Source of the DNA: Lichenicola sp964247755
GTDB taxonomy: Bacteria; Pseudomonadota; Alphaproteobacteria; Acetobacterales; Acetobacteraceae
Length of the DNA stretch: 7,432 bases
Reading direction: 5' to 3'
Assembly: GCA_964247755.1 (NCBI GenBank)
Contig: CAXTVX010000117.1
Location: 1 to 7,432, forward strand
A model generated the notes under the pieces. It searched no databases. It was given only the letters and a program-made list of their open reading frames with translations, and had not been told where the DNA came from. Of this stretch, positions 6,000 to 7,432 are shown in pieces; position 1 is the stretch's first letter; each line of letters starts with the position of its first letter. Position numbers and translations under genes: made by a program.

Positions 6000-6398
6000 A
6001 TGTCGCCTGGCTCTGCCCGCCTCCGGCTGTCGATGCCCCTCATGCGAGCCGTGCTCGCCACCCTGGCGCTCGTCAGCCAGCTGGTGCTCGGGTCCCTGGT
6101 GCTGCCGGACGAGGCCACCGGGGCGGCGGCCCGGCTTCGTTCCGTCGCGGTGCTCTGCACGAGTGCCGCAGCCGTGCCGCAGGCGCCCGGACACCACCGG
6201 CACCATCCGGGCGGGCCGGCGGCCTGTCCGCTCGAGCTCGCCCTGGCGCTGCCGGCCGTCATCCTCCTGGCGGCGGTCGTGCTGCCGGTCCTGGCGACAT
6301 CGCCCGCAGCGACGCCGTTCGCCATGCCGCCGGCCCGCGGGCCGCCTGCATCCTTCGCCTGGGCGCTGCACGCCCGGGCTCCGCCCCACCTGACCTGA
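6000..6398 (+). CDS. Small DUF2946-like membrane/exported protein with His cluster
   Basis: 132 residues from ATG 6000. A hydrophobic N-terminal segment (about 15-35, MRAVLATLALVSQLVLGSLVL) may be a signal peptide or anchor. Then comes VLCTS (51-55), a histidine cluster GHHRHH (64-69), a single Cys in AACPLE (74-79), a second hydrophobic stretch (about 80-99) and an end with RGPP and HARAPP. The order 'Cys-Thr, His-rich, Cys-Pro, hydrophobic, ARAPP' is that of DUF2946 proteins, which are often found near metal-uptake genes. The usual second Cys of a CPxC is Glu here. A start is uncertain: no candidate has a Shine-Dalgarno. GTG 5928 (2 nt after the permease stop, allowing coupling), ATG 5946, 6033 and 6042 are alternatives; 6000 is preferred because a -10-like TATCAT lies just before it. 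Metal binding is inferred. Coding status is likely but not certain. Confidence 0.65.
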   Translation: MSPGSARLRLSMPLMRAVLATLALVSQLVLGSLVLPDEATGAAARLRSVAVLCTSAAAVPQAPGHHRHHPGGPAACPLELALALPAVILLAAVVLPVLATSPAATPFAMPPARGPPASFAWALHARAPPHLT

Positions 6399-6404
6399 GG
6401 CCCC

Positions 6405-6435
6405 AAGCGGCGCCGGCGCCACCCTCCGGCGCTTT
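6405..6435 (+). terminator. Weak terminator or attenuator between the DUF2946-like and outer-membrane genes
   Basis: GCGCCGG (6410-6416) and CCGGCGC (6426-6432) form a perfect 7-bp GC stem with a 9-nt loop, followed by TTT (6433-6435). With AAG at 6405-6407 the stem can be lengthened against CTT over a bulge. The short T-run suggests partial termination, leaving the downstream gene at reduced level. Confidence 0.4.
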
Positions 6436-6462
6436 CGGTTCATCCTCCGTCAGGACAATTCC

Positions 6463-7432
6463 ATGAGGAATGCGTTTGTCGCCGCCACCTTCGGGTGCGC
6501 GGGCCTGCTTGCCGCCGTCCCTGCCGCCCGGGCGCACGTCGTCGCCGGTGCGCGTGTGTTCCCGGTCACCCTCACCTTCGACGATCCCGGCGTCAGCGAC
6601 GAGGTGTCGCTTCCCGCCTTTTCCTACGCGCGCAGCGGCGCGGATGGCGGCACCGGCCCCAGCCACCAGTTCGACTTCGGCTTCGAATACGACAAGACGA
6701 TCACGCCGAACACCGCGCTGATCTTCAACGACGGCTACGACGTGATCCAGACCAACGGCTCGAAGACCCAGACCGGGTTCGAGAACATCTTCATCACCGG
6801 CAAGTGGCAGCTCTACACCAACGACCCGCACGAGTTCGTGGTGTCGCTCGGCATCATCCGCGAGCTGGGCGGATCCGGCACCGACCACATCGGCGCCGAC
6901 CATTACGGCTCCACCGCGCCGACCGGCTATGTCGGCAAGGGGCTCGGCGACCTGCCGATACCGGCGCTGCGGCCGTTCGCGGTCACCGGCGAGCTCGGCT
7001 ACACGATCGTCGACAAGGAGCTCAAGGCGTTCACCCCGCCCGCCTCCAGCCTCGCCACCGGCGCCGTCGGCACCGAGTCGCCCGCCAGCGGCATCGCGGC
7101 ACAGTTCAACAGCGGCAACAACAACGCCTGGGCCGGCGCCGCTTCGCTGCAGTACAGCATCCCCTACCTGCAGACCCAGGTGCATCACTTCGACCTGCCG
7201 CACCTGTTCGACAACCTGATCCCGCTGGTCGAGGTGACCTGGACCTCGCCCGCCTCGTCGCCGAGCACCCAGGGCACCACCTGGACCATCGCGCCGGGGG
7301 TGATCTACCTCGCGCAATGGGGCGAGGTCGGGGTCGAGGCGCTGATCCCGGCCAACAAGGCGGCCGGCACCACCGTCGGCGCGGTGGCGCTGTTCCACAT
7401 CTTCCTGGACGACCTGCTGCCGCACAGCCTCG
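6463..7432 (+). CDS. Exported, probable outer-membrane beta-barrel protein (3' truncated by window edge)
   Basis: 323 codons are visible with no stop before the window ends. ATG 6463 follows AGGA (6452-6455) at 7 nt. Residues 1-24 are a signal peptide: MRNAF, hydrophobic AATFGCAGLLAAV, then AARA before His25, a good signal peptidase I site (Ala-X-Ala). The mature part is rich in alternating hydrophobic/polar strands with aromatic residues (QFDFGFEYD, TALIFNDGYDV, FITGKWQLYT, PFAVTGELGYTIV, AASLQYSIPYL, IPLVEVTWTS, TIAPGVIYLAQWGEVGVEALIP), as in outer-membrane beta-barrels, with an insert around 193-219 rich in Ala, Gly, Ser and Asn. It resembles conserved hypothetical 'transporter-like' proteins; I do not know the function. 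The last residues (HIFLDDLLPHSL) look like the final strand of such a barrel, so few residues are probably missing. It follows the NiCoT and DUF2946-like genes on the same strand. Confidence 0.85.
   Translation, partial: MRNAFVAATFGCAGLLAAVPAARAHVVAGARVFPVTLTFDDPGVSDEVSLPAFSYARSGADGGTGPSHQFDFGFEYDKTITPNTALIFNDGYDVIQTNGSKTQTGFENIFITGKWQLYTNDPHEFVVSLGIIRELGGSGTDHIGADHYGSTAPTGYVGKGLGDLPIPALRPFAVTGELGYTIVDKELKAFTPPASSLATGAVGTESPASGIAAQFNSGNNNAWAGAASLQYSIPYLQTQVHHFDLPHLFDNLIPLVEVTWTSPASSPSTQGTTWTIAPGVIYLAQWGEVGVEALIPANKAAGTTVGAVALFHIFLDDLLPHSL

Noticed and set aside
6259..7425. Long open frame on the minus strand (388 codons) opposite the outer-membrane gene
   Set aside because: The plus-strand frame has a signal peptide, a Shine-Dalgarno and beta-strand pattern. 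The minus frame is Gly/Arg/Val/Asp repeats without a fold signature.
1..7432. Mobile element, CRISPR array or tRNA
   Set aside because: No transposase or integrase motif, no regularly spaced repeats, and no cloverleaf or CCA-end pattern was recognised on either strand.

Overview
The window is a GC-rich (roughly two-thirds G+C or more by eye) stretch of a Gram-negative bacterial chromosome. A SCO-type copper chaperone, an outer-membrane-like beta protein and several GC-rich TTGNCN / TANNNT promoter-like elements suggest Proteobacteria, most likely Alphaproteobacteria. The taxonomic call is inference. Both ends cut through genes. There are no tRNAs, rRNAs, insertion sequences or CRISPR arrays.

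Layout, left half: (1) 1-600 (+) is the C-terminal part of an M1-family metallopeptidase. (2) 711-1376 (+) is a small endonuclease/exonuclease/phosphatase (EEP) fold protein whose motifs look most like the CdtB (cytolethal distending toxin B) branch, with no visible signal peptide and no CdtA/CdtC partner. (3) 1609-2439 (-) is an XRE/HTH_31 regulator with an MmyB-like ligand-binding domain. It is divergent from (4) 2537-3439 (+), an atypical NAD(P)-binding SDR/epimerase-like protein. The 97-bp gap between them carries a clean inverted repeat, as expected of a regulator and its target gene. (5) 3680-4321 (-) is a SCO1/SenC copper chaperone with its Cys-X3-Cys and His ligands intact.

Right half: a complete cobalamin riboswitch (4583-4739) lies in the leader of (6) a NiCoT (HoxN/NixA-type) nickel/cobalt permease (4867-5925), which points to cobalt as the physiological substrate and B12 as the repressing signal. 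Two same-strand genes follow: (7) a short DUF2946-like membrane protein with a histidine cluster and a C-terminal ARAPP motif (about 6000-6398), and (8) an exported, probably outer-membrane beta-barrel protein (6463 to the window end) whose predicted mature N-terminus is a histidine. Gene 8 has no stop inside the window, so a scan for closed reading frames misses it, but it is clearly coding.

The most interesting points are the possible B12-controlled cobalt module (inner-membrane permease, His-rich small protein, outer-membrane protein); the leader after the aptamer, which holds a near-copy (14/16) of the aptamer's P2 hairpin; the orphan CdtB-like nuclease; and the His-first mature barrel protein.
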